64,000 nt of DNA from Euonymus europaeus. Its lineage: Eukaryota; Streptophyta; Magnoliopsida; Celastrales; Celastraceae. A program made the position numbers and the translations under genes. Location: positions 20,992,001 through 21,056,000 of the forward strand of contig OY756964.1 in assembly GCA_963580455.1 (NCBI GenBank). Direction: 5' to 3'. The notes beneath the pieces are model-generated. The model was not told the origin of the DNA, searched no databases, and saw only the letters and a list, made by a program, of their open reading frames with translations. This document shows positions 11,193-24,300 of this stretch, one piece after another. Each line of letters opens with the position of its first letter. Within the stretch, counting starts at the first letter, position 1.

Positions 11193-13790
11193 ATATATAT
11201 ATGTATGTATATAATCGATTTTAATATCAAATATTGACAATAATTTTATGCAAAATTTTAAATATATCCTGAAGTACCTTTTTAAAAAAAATATTTCTGA
11301 AATACCTTATTAGTTAATGCATGCTGCTACGAACAAAAGTTGCTTCTTCATATTTCAGTATTTAACTCTAAGTTGACACTTCACAGCTCCTCGTCTGTGA
11401 CTAATTTATTATTTTGGTTATATGATATATTAAAGTTTCTTCCTCACGCGTTTTTATATATAATTTTTTGAAAATTTGTGGCATATGTACACCTCCAGAA
11501 ACTGATAATGAAATTTATCAAAAAAGAAAATTAATCTCTTGATTATGTATGATAAATAAATAAATAAATAATTATGCCAATATTTGTAAACTATATTCTG
11601 GACTTTCAAATTGGGAGGACCTACAATCAATAGTAGTTAATTTTCAAATTAAATAAGATCAATTTAATGGAGTTGACGGTGCCCTAATTAATTATTTTCT
11701 TCTTTACAATAACGTATGACTGTGATTAAAATATCGTTGCAGTACTGAATTCTTATTAAAAATAATTAAGTTTGACATTCCAATGATTTAAGTAAATTAC
11801 ATGCTTTTAATAAATTAGAAGAGCATTGACTTCAGGGGAGTATGATAAATATTTTAGTATTTGACATTTCAATAATAAGCTTACTAATACATTCTATACT
11901 GTTGAATATATTAGAACTTATCTCTTAAGTATTCCCTAATGATGCTATTAGGAATTGGGTCTAATTCATACCTTTCTAGTCGTTGATTTTGTTCTTAATT
12001 AACAAAATATTTCAACATTTGATTTTGATTGCCTCCAATGTCCATCCACTTTCATGCAAGAACAAGCTTTATTTAAGGAGTATAAATAGTTTTTGGTCAA
12101 AGATAATTAATGTGGCAAATTCACACTCACCACTTTAATCATCAAATTAAACGAAATGCTAAATATAATGGGATTATTCTAACTTAATTACTTTTATTTT
12201 CTTTTAGAATATTTAATTAGAGATGTTAGAGTTGTATACAAAAAAATAAAATGTGTGTCATGCTTTTGGACACTAAAACTCGTAACCATTTGCGGGACAA
12301 TATAGTGTTAAAAAATTTTAGGCTAAAATTTACTGTATGAATTTGAAAGATCATATATTTGATTTTCATTATGAATAATACTCTTATTTTCATGCGTTGC
12401 TGTTGATCGGACTTACTCTATCATCAGGTGAATAATTTATGTACACTTAAGCATGACAGTTCGTGTTTAGGCTCATATCTTTTTCTTTTTTATTACAATG
12501 AGGGCGGTACCTCTAAGGCTCATATCGAACGTCAAAAATATAAACTTGCATGATATCACTCAATTATACAAAAGTACCAAATATATGTTCTCACAAATAA
12601 AAAAAAATGTAAGCATCACGAAAGCTGGATCAATATTAATTGACCAAGTCACAAGAGCCAATAAATGATCATAATGGGTTTAAAGGTGCATGTAAAGTAT
12701 CTATTTTTTGTCAAATACTTAATTAGTTATTAATTTGTTATGAGATGATCTCTATTTTTTTGGTATTATTATATATAATTGTATTGAATGGTTACCACTT
12801 GCTATGAAAACATGTAATGTTCCCTCTAATTCACTTCAACCATTGAAGAGTTGAGCTATCTTAAAACATCACGTTGTTTTTTTTCCACTTGTTGCTCTTA
12901 ATTATGCGCCCCATGAAATTAATTTCACAACCATAAAACCTAGAGTGTGAATAAATTATATATGGACCTGACGGCTTGAGTTTTCCGTATCTAACTGAGG
13001 TGTATTTACATTGTATAGTATTCTTGACAAAATATAAGTCGTTAGTCTTGGATTCGGAATTTATGCCCAAATAAATTGAAACTTAAATTATAAATAAAGA
13101 AAAAATTTCTTTTGTCAAATAATCCGTACTTGTGGACTGGGTTATGACAAATCCAATAAGTGAGGTAGAGATTATTCCAATCGAATCGATTGCTTCGATA
13201 TCATGCTAAAAATCTCAAGTTCACTTACATCAATAATATTGTTCACTATGAGTTTGCTGATTTATGTGAATATATCGAGTCCGCATGACTTTATTCTTTT
13301 AAAAAGAGAGAGAAAAAAACCTTACTAATGAACCCCAACGAGCAAGGCTTGTCCTTATGAATGATATTGAATTCTCAAATCTTTTAACGTGGGATTTTTA
13401 GCAGCCATTGCTTCTTCAACTAGAACTAAGAAATCCCTTTTAATTATATGCAGCAAAATCATAAATTGTCTTACCGTTGATCAAAAGATATAAGATAGAT
13501 GAGTTTAAAGAAGGGGATTAATCATTCTGTTCATAGTTAAAAGGTATTTGAATTGGCTAGAAATGAATCCTTCTAAGTGAGACTACAAGCTAGGCTCATC
13601 TCATAATTGTACTTCTCACTTCCCTCTACAAATTATAACCATACGTTTAGAGAGAAATGGTTGATCCGAGTATCACACATTTACTTATAATGAAAGAAAC
13701 ACAATTACACAAAAAGTGCTATAACTTTTTATAACCATAGTGGTTGTTCTTGTTGTTTTTAGTGAATCTAAATATCTGCAAGTCTTATTA
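11193..13790. other. AT-rich spacer, nothing recognised
   Basis: No exon with conserved residues or plausible splice chain was found on either strand. The short open frames here (for example 12861-13070) are AT-driven and unlike any family I know. Confidence 0.5.
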
Positions 13791-14063
13791 GGGCTCTGCT
13801 TGGGACATGGGTTGCGTCCGAACTCCTGCTTGACGCAAATATCTCAAGGTGCTCGGAGCGAACTACTCTCAACCCCTCTTTTTGAACCCTTAAAAATGAG
13901 GGGTTCGCTATTGTATTGGATATAAAATTACAAAATACTCTCATAATAATAATAAAAATTATACATAAAATTTTCAACCAACGCCTCCCAACACATTTGT
14001 ATACCAAATAGGAGTTCACTATCATAACCCCTCCCTCTCAACTCTCGTACCAAACACAAGGGG
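13791..14063. mobile_element. Harbinger-like MITE, about 273 bp
   Basis: TTA at 13788-13790 and TTA at 14064-14066 could be the 3-bp target duplication typical of PIF/Harbinger elements. The left end starts GGGCTCTGCTTGGGAC. The reverse complement of the right end reads CCCCTTGTGTTTGGTACGAG. The shared 'TTGG' region and overall pattern resemble the common plant Harbinger MITE terminus, but the two ends are only partly similar. No coding capacity. Confidence 0.45.
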
Positions 14064-17000
14064 TTAGTTTATCTAATACACCTAGTTATAAAAAAAAAGA
14101 AAAAAAAAAGACTCCGAGATTGAGATATGGTGTGTGTGGCACCCTGTGTTGTGATAGTAGGCATGCAGCACGTGGCTCGTGTTGAGTGGTTTGAGAACTT
14201 GAGACCAAATATCTTATTACGGTTGGTAGTTCAGTCAAGACAAAAATAGCTGTCATTCTAGGTCTTGAATGTCAAGTTTGGAAAAATAAAGCAAAAGACA
14301 AGTTTTTAACCCAAATTAATCGTGCAAGCATTGGGAAACTGATTGATAATAATAATAATAATATTAGGATTTTGACCCTCACATTTTACATGCTTGGCAA
14401 GATCAATATTCTCTCCTCCATACGTCGTGCGATGGCCGGCGCCAATTCCACAAAGAACAACTAATAAGAGATACCTTTTCTGTCAATCAAAAGTTTGAAC
14501 TTGTCTTTATACTACGCGTGGAATCCGCGCGATGATCGGCGGCTTCTCTGGGGCCAATTGGGGCAGAGCTCTTGTGTTCTATCTGTGTTCGTGACTCTGT
14601 TCAGGCAATCTAGATGGGGCAATCTTGTTTTCATTTCTTGATGAAGATCTTTACAGCTGGGTCTCTTGGGTCTGACATGGATTCTCTGTTAGTGTTTCAA
14701 GCTTTTCTATTTGTTTATTCACTTGAGATTGTGACGAGGACCTCTTCCCAAATCCAACAACAAGTTAATCCACACAACACCAAAATACCCAAATAAATAA
14801 TGAAGATATATTTGATTGATTGAAACCTCCAAATCTGAACCTAAGATAGGCCCTTAACGAGGATTCAAGTCTACCCCAAGCAAATTAAGAGCAAGAATAC
14901 TCTGATCAACTGAAGAAAATGAAGGGAAAACCCTTATGCGATTGAGCCGTCAATATTAATTTCGTTCAAAAGATACCTCATTACTATATAATTATATTTA
15001 TAGTACTTCAAGAATGACCTAATAATCGCACTCATAACTGAATGACATGTGTACGGCTCTAGTTTATCTTCTGTTCCTTGTCGTCAAAGATTGTCCTGAC
15101 TCTTGGCTATCCTTCTATTACTCGTTGGAAGGGATTTGCTCACCGGAGGTGTCCCACTCGTTGGAGCTCTACTTACCGAAACCTACTCGATGTGACTATA
15201 CTCAACGGGAGTCCTCTGCTCAACGGAACTTCTTCACTCACCTCTCCTAAGTCCTAACATGACGTGGAGACATGGTCTCGTTTGAACTATGATCCAGTTG
15301 AGCTAAGGCCCTCAGCTTGCCTCATTGATCATGATCCTCATCAGATTGTCACTTAAAAGCATATTTTAGTCCACGATCACTCTGTCCCTCTAGAAAACAT
15401 TCGACGTGTAATATTTTCACAAGATAATCAAGTACTTTTCGCTCAGAAGAAATTTCCCGTGCATCGGACTAAATGGATTCATCATCAAACAATTCGTCTT
15501 TATGTCTATAATCAAAATAATTTTTATGCGTTTTTTGCACAATAAATGAAGGGTACAAGAGTGGCTAACATAAGATTTTAAGTGATCTAAAGGAATGTAC
15601 GAGTTCAAATCCTACAATATTTAATATCAAAAGATGGGTCTTGGAGGCAGAGTCACGAATCATATCTTAAAGAAAGCGATTTAGTTCGTGACTCAACTCA
15701 TCAAATCTTAAACTTGTAGTTCGATCTCTTTTCTTTGCAAAATCGAGGTATTTATAGTGACCAAAATCGAGTCTGACCCACTTTTCCATTCAAGTCAAAG
15801 GCCATTCAGCAATTGGTTGGGTCAGAGGTATAGTCACCTTTGACCAAGCACAACTCCAATTCTTACCCAATGGATAGGAAGCTCAACATAGAAGCCTAGA
15901 GACCCAAGACTAGAGCTCACTTGAACTGGATCTTACCTAACAAAGACCATCATACTGCCTTATTGAGAGCTCGAAGCTCGCCTCCATACTGCCTTTTTAA
16001 GAGCTTGTCAGGATGTACATTTGTTTTACCTACGTAGTCAATGTGATTGTCAGACTTTAGGTAACCACCTGCTTTGCCCATTACATTTGCTTTCCTTGGT
16101 AGTCAATCTGACTGTAGGTATGCTTTGTCCATACTGTACTCTTATTTAATGTCCTCATATTACTTTTGGTCATAAATCACTTTTTGAGCCATCTGTCTAT
16201 AAAGTAAGTGTCATTTCATGTTAGTTTCACCTCCAGGTTAGACTTGTGTATGTAAAAAAACAAAAGATCATAAAGTTCTTACTAAATTAAGTAATTTGAA
16301 ACACTATACATAATCATTTTATTTTCCGATCTCCATCACTATCATTGTCTTTTCATCAATTGAATTGACTTGATCATCGGAGCCAAAACGATCGGTCCCC
16401 CAAATCTAGCCCTTGGGTTTCTAATGATTCTTTGATTAGACTTGTGCAGGATCTGGAGCAACACATATTATTTAAGAGTTATCGGTACCCACCTAAAATC
16501 CAAAGTTCTCGAATTTGATGATTGTGAATTTCGGGCATCTATAGTTTTTAATTCACTGGTTTATTCGTTGTTGTTTCAACAATAGCAGAGATAGGCAATA
16601 CAATTAACAGCAGAGGAGTAGATTAACAATTAAACTGTACTTAAGATATTTTATTATACAATGTTGGAGTTTGAAACTGACGAGAAGTTCCACTTTTTTA
16701 CTCGAGAGTTGGATCCATCTGGAGAGACAAAACCAGTACAGTGGTCGCCGTGTCGGGTTCTGCTGCCTAATCTTAAAAGACTTATCGCCACGATCTATAG
16801 CCGACCTTGTGCTTTATTTTTTTTTTGGTTTGTTTATGTTTAGCAACACAATTCCCTCTCCTTTATAATAATCATATAGAAGACTCTCTCCATGTGCTTG
16901 ACATTTTCAAATAATTCATCCGCGTGCTTTCGCTTTCGTTAATCCAAATAAGAAACTACATTTCTTCTCTTAATCATTGTCCTTAGACCTCTCTAATTAA

Positions 17001-17924
17001 TTATGTTCTTTGGAAATCTGGTCCAAACGCATAAAAATGACACTGTTTGTTTAAGTCAGGTGCCTGCACAAATTTGTTTGATTGGGCTCTTGTTAGTGCG
17101 TAATTGATGACTTGGGACACAGTCCGAAGGAGCTGTATGTCGCTAATTAGGCACTAACAGCCGTCTCCGAAGTACATGGGCCCAAAAAACACGTCACATA
17201 TGTAAGAAGAGTTGGACATTTGCAGCTTTACTTATATATCACTCGGTTGGATTATGTCAATCTAATGTAAGACTATAAATCTTGACATTTACTCCACTTG
17301 TAGTCTCGGTTCTATGAGACCCAACAAGTGAGCATGGATAGAAGTCATTTCCAAATGGATTGTAGCTTCGAATCTTAGCTCTAATACTATGTTAGAAAAT
17401 TTCAGCACAAACACATAAAAAAATTTCAGCACAAACACATAAAAGTAATATTGTTCCGCATAGATTTGTTCTATTGAAAAAATGTCGCACGCGTGAGATG
17501 TGCTAGTCCTTCATACTAATCGGTTGGGTTATGCCAATCCGAGGCCTTGAAAGTTGACATCTATCATTTTAATTGCAGTTGTTTTAGTAGTAGTACCAGT
17601 CTAAGATGTTGAAGAGGCATTGGTGTTATTTTAATGTATCATTGCATGAACTTAGACCTATTATGAGTTGTACTTGGCCTGGTACTTGGGCCCCTACAGT
17701 GGACTTGGGACCTACATAATGAGCAATGATTAGGAATTAACAATTCTGTATGACACCAGATGAAGTCAAATATCATCACTAACATTCCTTGTAGAGATTG
17801 GGTGTATATATATGTCTCCCAAGTTTTTGTTTGTCTTCAAGCACTACTTCTAGGCTTCATTTAACAGTTAACACAGATACAGGAGAACATTCTCCTTGTA
17901 TAATCCTGCTAACTGTTTGAAGCA
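14064..17924. other. Spacer and RSL upstream region
   Basis: No supported gene. The segment 14390-14640 is less AT-rich and has short open frames but no recognisable domain. The phrase 'aatttcagcacaaacacataaaa' is duplicated in tandem near 17399-17444. The RSL promoter lies at the right end. Confidence 0.45.
17805..17812 (+). promoter_or_regulatory. Likely TATA box of the RSL gene
   Basis: TATATATA about 113 bases before the ATG at 17925 would place transcription start near 17840 and leave an AT-rich leader of about 85 bases. It is judged only by sequence and position. Confidence 0.4.
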
Positions 17925-19277
17925 ATGGAGTCTTTAGGTGCTTTTGCTTTTCCTGATGGAGAATGGGAATTCTTTAGCAAAATGTTCTCCTCAGATGAGC
18001 CTGGTGAAGATTTCACTTCACAGTTCTTCGGTCATTGTTCGAATTTTATCGAGCATGATAAGGAACAGAACTTGACGACCCCGTTAAGTTTTGGCCCCAC
18101 AACCACTGATGCTGATGTGAGTGTAGGTGATGCTGATGAGAGTTTGTTCTATCCTTCCAATATTCTTGACTCCAATTTTCATGGTGTTAGTCAGAGCAAT
18201 ATTCAAGATTCATTTTTTCTTGGTGATTCGATTACATTGGCTACTAATGATGTTTCCAATCCCATGAATGCTTGTTTCCCGGTTGAGGAAAACATCGGCT
18301 CTTTCGGCTCCTCATTCACTGACATAATAATTGAAGAAACTTCTTATGAAAATGAAGATATGAGTATGCATATGGATGGTAGTGACCCTGCAGCTATTGC
18401 CTTCCCAGTCGAGGCGACGCAGCTCAAGAGGAAAATTGATGCACCAGGTTTGCACATCAATGCAGATAACAATGTCGAAGCAAATTTGCACGAGAACCTG
18501 CAGAAAAAGCCTCGAGTATCAAGAGATGTAAGTAAAAAATTCTGAAGCTTGAAATAGTAAAATCAATTCTTTTTTGCCAGCATATAGTTCTTATTTGAAT
18601 GTCCAAATGCAGGTGAAGAAGAACAAGAAGAATGTAAGGTCTAAGAGGAACCAGAACAACTCAAATAATAAGGATGAAGTAGACAGCAATTCTGGAACTA
18701 GCTGCAATTCTGAGGATGATAATGCTTCTCAGGAGTTCAATGAAGGGACGAATTGCGATGCCAAAGAATCAAAAGCTCTCATTTCTAGTGGGAAAAAAAG
18801 GGCTACTAGAGGCTCAGCGCTAGATCCCCAAAGCCTTTATGCAAGGGTAAGATATATAGCTTCTACTACAGCATGCACAAAAATAATCTAATATTCACAT
18901 GGCCTTTTAGATTCAGTATTTTGACATGTTTTACACAAAATCTTGCAGAAAAGGAGGGAGAGAATAAACGAGCGACTGAGAATCTTACAGAACCTTGTTC
19001 CTAACGGGACAAAGGTCGACATTAGCACAATGCTTGAAGAGGCGGCCCTCTATGTCAAGTTCTTGCAGCTCCAAATCAAGGTATATACTACTAACAAGGT
19101 TAATGCTGTATTGAATAGTTCAAAAATGGTGCAGAAAATTTTGCATAAAACTTGTTTTCTAATTCTTGAACTGTGTCTTTGCAGCTTTTGAGCAATGATG
19201 ATCTATGGATGTATGCACCTATAGCATATAATGGCCTCGATATTGGTCTCAATCACAAGTTTTCTTCACTTCTATGA
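17925..19277 (+). CDS. RSL4: bHLH transcription factor, class II RSL (root-hair regulator type)
   Basis: Nuclear DNA-binding factor. In Arabidopsis, class II RSL proteins act downstream of RHD6/RSL1 and set root-hair growth. Exons are 17925-18527, 18613-18846, 18949-19080 and 19185-19277, all GT-AG and all phase 0, giving 353 aa. Residues 1-201 are acidic and Ser/Asn-rich, starting [21 protein letters not shown] Lys-rich stretch then leads to the bHLH, roughly residues 268-323. The basic region reads [18 protein letters not shown] and helix 2 includes [18 protein letters not shown]. Straight after it comes [17 protein letters not shown], which marks class II RSL rather than RHD6/RSL1. Its IFRD neighbour in tail-to-tail orientation supports orthology to the RSL4 locus. 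The exact paralogue (RSL2, RSL4 or another) needs a tree. Confidence 0.9.
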
Positions 19278-20822
19278 TATCGGATGGAGCAACATAAAAT
19301 TTTTCTGAATCTGTTTTCTTAACAAATGAGCAAAGGCTAAGGAAGAACATTTATATATATATAGGTATAGATATCATGTATAACTTGTAATAACTGGTTA
19401 AGTTAAATAAAGTTCCTTTTTCAATCACCAGGTGCAATGCTTGATATATATATATACATACATACTTGTATAGTCCTCTGACTTCCTCCATGTCACTATA
19501 AATTGCCCCCGCGAATGCATGGAGGCAGGCACCAATGATCTTGCTGCTGGTGACAGAAATACTCACATTTACTCAAGACAAGAAGATAAGGTTATTAATC
19601 TCATTGATTATAATAATCTTAGACTTGTTACCAATAATTGGCATCCATATATATATATATGTTCATCCCACACATTGCTGACTTACCCATAAGACTTGGG
19701 CATCAATGATGGCTGGCACATATATATGGTCAAGTTACTGGATCGCTTCATGAGAAAGCACTTTACTGGATTGTCAGGTAAATATAAGGAAATTACATAC
19801 TCATCTCGAATTTTTCCATGAAAGTCAAATGAACATTGTGGATGTGAACTGGAGCTGCAGCCAACAGTATAGTTCATGTCTATAACCAATCTATTGAAAC
19901 TAAATTTTAAAAGCAAGAGGCATAGACAATGACCCAAACTGTATTTAATCAAAATACATAAGAAAATAGTCAAAAGGGTTCTCAGGTATTGGGTTTTGAA
20001 ATTTGAATGAAAAATTATTAACTCATTTTGCTCGGGTAAATGAAATTTGAATTCCCCAGTTGACATCAAAGTTCTAATAGGCGAAAGTGCTACGAGAGGC
20101 CTTTTTGGGGTCGCAACGTGAAGCGTAAGTCTCGATATGTTAAGGTGTAAACTTTTTGTGACAAATTTTTAGATAATACAAAACAATTAAATATAGTTAA
20201 GACAAACATAGCCATGCAAAAAAAATAATGAAACAAAACAAATTGCCTCCACCGTGCCGTATTTGTTCAAAACTAAAATGATGTAGGCTGAGGGTTTGTT
20301 GAATCAAATTGGATAGAAGTGGTTATCTGAGACAAAAATTATGCAGTGTATGTTAATGGAAGCTTAACCAATCAGATACCAAGTACACACTTGCATAAAT
20401 CAAAATACGAAGTATATACTTACACTCTGTCCCAATCGGCAAAGCTCCCCGTGAAAGACAAGATGGAAGTCTTCTTCTGCTTCGGGGGCTGTATTTCGTG
20501 AAACTGGGGGTAGCTGAGGTCTGTTTCGTGGAACTCTTCTGCTTCTTGAAGATGAATCCTCTTTCTATTATTTATTTATTTATAATATTAAGGGCTTGGG
20601 TCGTTTTGGCCTCCACTACGCCTCTCACGTTTCATCTATGCCTCAGGTGCACTTCGCCTACAAGAGACGCCCCGGTGTAGTTTTGAACTTCTCGCATGGT
20701 TCGACATGAACCCAACGGCCATCTTTTATGAGATTTGAATCTTTGTAATGTTATAATTGTTCTCCCAGGAGCGCAATCCCACTCACTTCTCATTCCTTCG
20801 AAAAAGCTAATTTAGTCAAAAT

Positions 20823-20879
<57 letters not shown>

Positions 20880-21345
20880 ATCAACAATTCAAGAAAGAAT
20901 TCCCGAGTCATTACCTCCTTTTGCTTTCCTGTAACTGGGAGAGTTATTGTCGGGAAAGGTGAGGGTTGAGTAGTTGGGGGAGGCGAGGAATTTAAATAGC
21001 AATTCACCTTTGCTATTGTAAGGGTTGCTGCTATTGTAAGGGTGTTAGAGGGAGGCGAGGGTTCAGGAGGGGTGAAAATTCAATCAAGGGAGACACTCCT
21101 CCCAAGCCTCCCCCGACAAAACTCTTCGGACTCTCATCCCAATCACAACCAACAGGAGGAGGAAGACAAATATGCAGTTAGCAGAGCTGCCTTGTAATAG
21201 CATTAAAGTACCAAATTACTTCCAAACACAAAATCATATATAACAGATTATAAAAGGCCCCAGAAGCTCAACATTCTGCCATGGCGGTAAGAATAATAAT
21301 AATGTAAAAATACAATGGTATCATCGAGTTCATCTCTAATCCACT
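19278..21345. other. Intergenic region between convergent RSL and IFRD genes
   Basis: Holds the two 3' untranslated regions. No gene is supported. The segment 20880-21130 is somewhat GC-richer with 'gggaggcgagg' motifs on one strand and similar blocks inverted, which may be a degenerate MITE. Confidence 0.45.
20827..20877. repeat. (CT)n microsatellite, about 25 units
   Basis: Uninterrupted CT repeat of 51 bases. An open frame reading an Arg-Glu run on the minus strand is an artefact of this repeat. Confidence 0.97.
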
Positions 21346-24300
21346 TCATGCTTCTTCATCCCCCCCGTTGACAGCATAATGCCCAATGTTCTTGTCCTGC
21401 AAACACGGTATCAATGATTATAATCGGCAGCAACTATTGAATTAACTGCCTCTGAAACAAATAAAAATTCCACTTTTCCAGTCATTATGCACCCTCTGTC
21501 GCACCACATTTAGCAGCTAAAATGGGAATAATACTATCAGCCACCCATCCCTACCATATTGGGTGGATTTGAACGGTTGAACCCTTGTCCATGAGGACAT
21601 GTAGGCATTCCACCATTTAGTATTTTTAAATCATTTAAGCCTCTTAACAAAACTTCCACAGATGCAGAGCCTGCATCTTAACCAAATACACACAATGATG
21701 AAAGTACCTTTGATAACACCCTTTGCCTGTTCATGAACTGGGTCCTTGCCTTATTGAGAACTGAATTGGGAGACTTGTACAGCCTCTGCACCAACAAATA
21801 AAAAATCAGCAAAAATGCTTTGGTAAGAATTTCGACCATTCAATCTTTTGGATACTCTGGACTCCAACATTTATAGCTGAAATTGTTTGTGCCATTCATT
21901 TAAGTCATTTCTAAACCTGCTTTATATATATCAAAGTATCAAATGCAAATCGCAGACACAAAATCACTCAGAATTCAGACAACATTATGTTAAGAATGCT
22001 AATAGGTTGTATGCCAGCTGCCACCAGTCACGAGCACATTAGCAGGAACAATTCATATCCAGTGAGGTGTGATGCTGTTAAATACAGTACAAGCCAGAGT
22101 GATACAAGCATTAAACTGGAAAGGAGAATCATTAATGTCTTGTTCATATGATCTCAGAATCCAAGAATATTTGCTGCCTTCAAAAACAGTTTCCAAGCAA
22201 CTAATATAAAGTGCCGACCATTGCTATAATCATCACAAGAAGAAAACCACACAACCGTTAATTGAACATGCTTAAGACACCACTCAGAAACATCAAGGAA
22301 ATGTTAACAAAGGGTGTCCATTTAAATGTTTCCAAAATTAAATTTGAGTTAAGATTTCATAACTTTTTATCCTAGAATACTACTGAAAACTTGGTTGGCA
22401 AAATGCATGATGTTTCCACTTATTTTAAGTATCTCAAAGAGAGAAAAAATCATGAAAAATAATGTTTCCAATTTTATTGTTTTTGAGATGCAAATTTTAA
22501 GATTTATAGAACTGCATGAGAAGATTTGAGTGTAAAGATACAGTGGGCAATAACAAAATCAAAAGGCGTCACAAATGAACAAGTATGACATACAACAGGA
22601 AAAATATATCATTACCAACACAAATCTCGTTTACACAATCTTCGCATGCTACCATATTATTATATTTTCATTCAACTCCTCGAAAGTCCAACTATCAGAA
22701 TTGAAAGAGACATGCCATATATGAGGAAGAACATTTGTTCTAAAAAGAACTAGCTAAACAACTCAGAGAATGCATGTGACAAATTGGAAATTATTGAAAC
22801 CATATATGTTGCACATTTGCATCATCGGATCAAAAAGAAATATGACCACCAAGTTGAGTTCTAGTAGCATAAGAGTTACCTTTTCACCGCCGGACATACG
22901 AAGTTCACTGCCAGCCAGTTGTTTTCTCTTTGGTACGAACCCAAAAACATCGTGAAGAAATTCATTATCCTGAAGCAAATTAATCAATTTAATCCCCAAG
23001 TAAAAGGCATAAAAGTACAATAGCATCCCACCAAACCAAATCAAGCACAGGGCTACAACTAGGAAAACAAACCTGCATGTGCTTAATAAACCCTCCGCCA
23101 AGAAAATGCTTCAAAAAGTTCAACTGTTTCAAATTTTATATTAGAAACCTTGCAGAATTGAAACAAGCCAAGATTATATACAAGAAATACCAAGACAACT
23201 AACTACTACGAGCAATAAGAAAAAGTAGAGCAAGTAAAAAACCTGTATAAGGTTCGACCATGTTGAAGTCTCCAGTGAATCTCCACCAATCTTCATTGAG
23301 GTTTCAGGGCAATAACCACCCTGGCAATATTAAAAGGAGTATTACACAACGAAAAGTCTACATATACTATAAAGTTTGTAACCATTATAAAAATAAGCAA
23401 ATACCTCAAGAAATTCCAGAATATCCTTGAACAAGTTGCGCTGGCTGTTAAGATCTTTCTTAGCAGAACCTTTTCCACCTGCCTCCACAGAAAGATTTCG
23501 GACTTGATTTAGAATTTTTCCCTTCAAGCCATGTATATGGTTATATTTCTCTCCTCTCGCTGCACCGTCATCCGAACTCTTACTTTCAGAAGAAAATTTC
23601 TCTAAACTTCCTATTTCAAAAATTAAAGCCAATGCTTCGCCAGCAGCAATGCGTATAGATCGATCATCCTTGTCAAGAAGGCTAGAAAGGTAGGAAATTG
23701 CCCTGCACAGTAACATGTCAGAAAGCTATGGCTTATTCCTTAGTTAAAAAACTTCACAACTTTATGCTTTATGTAGCATCTACCATTCATAAAAATAAAA
23801 AATAAAAAAACAAGAAGTAGCATCTATCATGTGCATGTTGATTTACATCATACATGATTACATGATACAACATGAGACTCTTTCAACTGGTTTTCTTTGC
23901 TTTTATTTAAACTATAGGGATAAGCAAAAACAATTTGGCTGGAATCAGGTGCAAGTTTCATATAAACAAGGAATCTAAGTAATGATCCATTTTGAACCAG
24001 ACTTTTACAGTCTATATGATTGCAATTACTTTCTTTTTTTGTACTGGAGTTTTTGGGCATATTTTGTATTTATGAATACTTGAAATTTGATACAAACCCA
24101 CAGACAACCAACTATATTTTTTTTTTGTAAGGCAAACACAGTATAATATAATTGCAATTGCACGGGTATGTCAAAAGGTCAACTTGGCTATAACATCTTC
24201 AGGTCTAGCTTCTACTACAACAGTCCAACTGGAAATTACTTTTAATTCGCACTTTTGCCAAGCTAAACCCAACAAAAAAATAACACATCAGATTTTATTA

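Noticed and set aside
20822..21007. Open frame with a long Arg-Glu run
   Set aside because: Produced by reading a CT microsatellite on the minus strand.
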